Of a stretch of DNA of 64,000 nt, positions 61,837 to 64,000 are shown piece after piece (position 1 is the stretch's first letter; each line of letters starts with the position of its first letter). Under the pieces are notes generated by a model. That model saw only the letters and a program-made list of their open reading frames with translations. It was not told the origin of the DNA and searched no databases. The position numbers and the translations under genes were made by a program. Origin of the DNA: VRUE01 sp033856195 (GTDB taxonomy: Bacteria > Actinomycetota > Thermoleophilia > Solirubrobacterales > 70-9); the NCBI GenBank assembly GCA_033856195.1, contig JAWVFL010000030.1, positions 1 to 64,000 of the forward strand. Reading direction: 5' to 3'.

Positions 61837-62739
61837 ATGGCCGAGCTTCTGCTCGTCACCCCGGCCCGCGACGAGGCCGCCCACTTGGAGCGCACGATCC
61901 GCGCCGTTGCGGCGCAGACGCAGCGCCCCGATCTCTGGCTGATCGTCGATGACGGCTCTGCAGACGCGACGCCCGAGATCCTGGCCCGCGCCGCCGCCGA
62001 GCTGCCGTTCGTGCGCGTCCTGCGCGCGCCACAGGAGCAGAGCAACGGCTCGGACCGGCTCGCGGTCGCCGCCGAGGCGCGCGCCTTCAACTGGGCCCTG
62101 GAGACGATCGACCTCGACGACTACACGCACGTCGGCAAGCTCGATGCCGATATCGAGCTGCCCACCGAGTACTTCGAGCGGCTGCTCGAGCGGTTCGATC
62201 GCGAGCCGCCGCTCGGCGTCGCCGGCGGCGGTCTGCTCGAGCGCGGCCGCAGCGGCTGGCAACTGGCGAAGGTCCCCGCGTACCACGTGCGCGGCGCGGT
62301 GAAGCTCTACAGCCGCGAGTGCTTCGCCGCAATCGGCGGTATCGAGGTGCGACTCGGCTGGGACACGATCGACGAGACCTACGCTCGCATGGAGGGCTTC
62401 TCCACCCGTTCCTTTCCCGAGCTCGCCGCCCGCCATCACCGTCCCGTCGCCACCCGCGGTGGCGCCTTGCGCGGCCGCGCACGCCACGGCCAGTGCGCCT
62501 ACATCCTTCGCTACGGCGGCTGGTGGGTCACCTTGCGCGCGCTAAAGGTCGCCTGCTCGCGACCCTACGGCCTCTCAGGCATCGCCTTCCTCTACGGCTA
62601 CATCCGCGCCGCGGGGCGCCGTGAGGACCGGGTCGAAGACGAGCGCTTCCGCCGTTTCGTCGCCAGGGAGCTGCGTGACCGCGTGACCGTGAAAGTTCCT
62701 GCGTTTTTCACCCGTTCATTGGCCACATGGCATTCGTAG
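61837..62739 (+). CDS. GT2-type glycosyltransferase
   Basis: This 300-residue GT-A enzyme has LLLVTPARDEAAHLERTI, WLIVDDGSADATPEI and the DxD motif KLDADIELP. The C-terminal half lacks clear membrane helices, apart from a hydrophobic stretch near 255 (GIAFLYGYI). It starts one base after the previous stop and overlaps the Wzz-like gene by 13 bases. Confidence 0.9.
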   Translation: MAELLLVTPARDEAAHLERTIRAVAAQTQRPDLWLIVDDGSADATPEILARAAAELPFVRVLRAPQEQSNGSDRLAVAAEARAFNWALETIDLDDYTHVGKLDADIELPTEYFERLLERFDREPPLGVAGGGLLERGRSGWQLAKVPAYHVRGAVKLYSRECFAAIGGIEVRLGWDTIDETYARMEGFSTRSFPELAARHHRPVATRGGALRGRARHGQCAYILRYGGWWVTLRALKVACSRPYGLSGIAFLYGYIRAAGRREDRVEDERFRRFVARELRDRVTVKVPAFFTRSLATWHS

Positions 62740-63632
62740 ACACAATCAGACAGCTCTGGCAACGCAAAGCGCTGGTGGCGCTCGTATTGGCCCTTGCCGT
62801 CTTCGCGGCGATCCTCACGGCCTATCGGGTCAGCGTCTCCCCGGTCGGCCTGCACAAGCGCACGCTGCAGGTAGCCGCGGCGTCCAGCCAGATCCTCATC
62901 GACTCTCCCAATTCAACGCTGGTGGACGGGGCCTCGGCGGAGACCTTCAACGCGCTCGCCACGCGGGCGAAGATCTACGGCCAGTACCTGAGCAGCCTCG
63001 AGGCGCGCCGCCAGATCGCCAAGCAGGTCGGCGTCGCGCCGGAGACGATCTCCACTGCCGGGCCGTTCAGCCCCGAAACGGGCCGCGTCAGCTACGAAGC
63101 CCAGCCGGCCGGCGAGCGGGCCAGCGAACTTCTCAAGGAAGGCGCCGTCTACCGGCTTGTCTTCACCGCCCAGGAAAGCGTGCCGATCCTCTCGGTCAGC
63201 TCCCAGGCGCCGACGACGGACCGGGCGATCGCCCTTGCGAGCGCGTCCTTCCATACGCTCACCGACTACGTCGACAGGCTCGAGGCCGAGAGCAAGCCGG
63301 TCAGCCGCGGCGTCACCGTGCGCGAGCTGGGCGCACCCCAGGGCGGCACCCTCGGCGACTCCAACGGCCTGATCCTGATGGTGCTTGCCTTCCTCGCCGT
63401 CGCCGGCCTCGGCTGCGCCGCAATCCTGATCGTCCCGGGCTTTGCCCGCCGCTGGCGAGCACTCGACGACGTCGACCGGGCCCAGCACCAGGCCGGCTTC
63501 GCCGACCCCTACCCCGCCCCGGTCGCCGATCCGGCGCCCGCGCGGGCCGATCACGGCTATGACGCATCGCCCCTGGTCGAGGATGAGGCCAGGGAGCCGC
63601 TGACCCGGCGCCCGGCACAGCACCTGGGCTAA
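62727..63632 (+). CDS. Wzz-like polysaccharide chain-length/export protein
   Basis: This 301-residue protein has two membrane segments (about 15-35 and 212-238) flanking a periplasm-facing helical region. It has the Wzz topology and no tyrosine kinase domain. A Pro/Asp-rich cytoplasmic tail follows. Such proteins set chain length in Wzx/Wzy systems. Identity rests on topology and context rather than a strong motif. The stop overlaps the next ATG (TAATG). Confidence 0.7.
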   Translation: MAFVDTIRQLWQRKALVALVLALAVFAAILTAYRVSVSPVGLHKRTLQVAAASSQILIDSPNSTLVDGASAETFNALATRAKIYGQYLSSLEARRQIAKQVGVAPETISTAGPFSPETGRVSYEAQPAGERASELLKEGAVYRLVFTAQESVPILSVSSQAPTTDRAIALASASFHTLTDYVDRLEAESKPVSRGVTVRELGAPQGGTLGDSNGLILMVLAFLAVAGLGCAAILIVPGFARRWRALDDVDRAQHQAGFADPYPAPVADPAPARADHGYDASPLVEDEAREPLTRRPAQHLG

Positions 63633-64000
63633 TGGAGGCCACGACCGGGGCCCGCCCGTTCCTCGGGCAACCCGCCGCCGACGCGGCAGCGACCGCCTCC
63701 CGGCCACTGCCCGCAGCTGCGACCGCGAGTCGACTTGCGGACTGGCCGGAAACCACCCGCCTGCTGCCCTGGGCCCTCTTCGGCTTCCTCGCGATGCTGT
63801 GGGTGGTCCCGTTCGACAGCGTGATCCTGCCGATCGGAACGCCGGTCGACGCCACCTTGGACCGGGTCTTCCTCGTCGCGCTCGTCGGCATCTGGCTGTT
63901 CAGCGACAACGCCAAGCCCCGCGACCGCTCGGTCCGCCACAGCCCGATCCATTGGGCCTTTGCGATCTTCACCCTGGTCGCCCTGCTCTCCGTCTTGTTC
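63632..64000 (+). CDS. polytopic membrane protein, probable O-antigen polymerase/ligase, N-terminal fragment
   Basis: An open frame of 123 codons starts at ATG 63632 and runs off the window. After an Ala-rich, about 45-residue cytoplasmic part there are three hydrophobic segments (LLPWALFGFLAMLWVVPF, VFLVALVGIWLF, WAFAIFTLVALLSVLF). The size is unknown. Position after a Wzz-like gene and many glycosyltransferases suggests a Wzy/WaaL-type protein; that is context-based. Confidence 0.6.
   Translation, partial: MEATTGARPFLGQPAADAAATASRPLPAAATASRLADWPETTRLLPWALFGFLAMLWVVPFDSVILPIGTPVDATLDRVFLVALVGIWLFSDNAKPRDRSVRHSPIHWAFAIFTLVALLSVLF

Overview
The window is high-GC (roughly two-thirds G+C), gene-dense bacterial chromosome with almost no free space. 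Genes lie in long, mostly minus-strand operons joined by 1-4 base overlaps (ATGA, GTGA, TAGTG), and GTG/TTG starts are common. The content points to an actinobacterium, most likely of the class Thermoleophilia (Solirubrobacterales-like). It has an actinobacterial integration host factor (mihF), a CysO-type sulfur carrier, AhpE-type peroxiredoxin, and the dapL/dapF aminotransferase route to diaminopimelate. It carries no phage, no transposase gene, no rRNA and no CRISPR array. The taxonomic call is inference from gene content and sequence style.

Layout. 1-13564: diaminopimelate genes dapL (cut by the window edge) and dapF, a secreted two-module cysteine-rich protein, miaA, miaB, a membrane cupredoxin, recA, thpR, cinA, a RodZ-like protein and ftsK, all on the minus strand; then a plus-strand two-component system. 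13668-18170: rnj-dapA-dapB-M16 peptidase. 18180-21710: pnp, a DsbA-like protein, a peroxiredoxin and rpsO. 21782-30271: a secreted beta-propeller protein, ribF, truB, nrnA, rbfA, infB, nusA and a shortened rimP, i.e. the translation/NusA operon. 30448-34813: coaBC, rpoZ, gmk, mihF and a fused pyrK-pyrD. 34810-42079: the pyrimidine operon pyrR-pyrB-pyrC-carA-carB-pyrKD with a PyrR-binding leader hairpin. 42152-46461: RNase Z, tRNA-Arg(CCG), a hydrolase, a membrane protein, an SRAP protein and a VapBC-like toxin-antitoxin pair. 46457-50003: a SAM-riboswitch-controlled operon (threonine-synthase-like thrC, cysO, CDP-sugar genes rfbF and rfbG). 50109-55147: corA, a HIT protein, a phosphohexomutase, an MBL hydrolase and a lipid kinase. 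55170-64000: a surface-polysaccharide locus with glycosyltransferases, an acyltransferase, an aminotransferase, a LuxR regulator, a Wzz-like protein and the start of a polymerase/ligase.

The two most interesting items are these. (1) A complete S-box (SAM-I) riboswitch with terminator and antiterminator sits before thrC-cysO. Its logic fits a methionine/homocysteine gene better than threonine synthesis, so the pair may be a sulfur-carrier-dependent homocysteine synthase. (2) There is a family of about 110-117 bp fold-back elements (3 copies: before miaA, ftsK and rfbF). Each has a conserved core but outer arms that are private to the copy and complementary to each other. Other palindromes (a 47-bp hairpin in two copies, a GC-rich hairpin pair, a 164-bp fold-back) fill many remaining operon gaps.

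No stretch over 300 bases lacks a gene or a described element. The longest gap, 49811-50108, holds the riboswitch and terminator.
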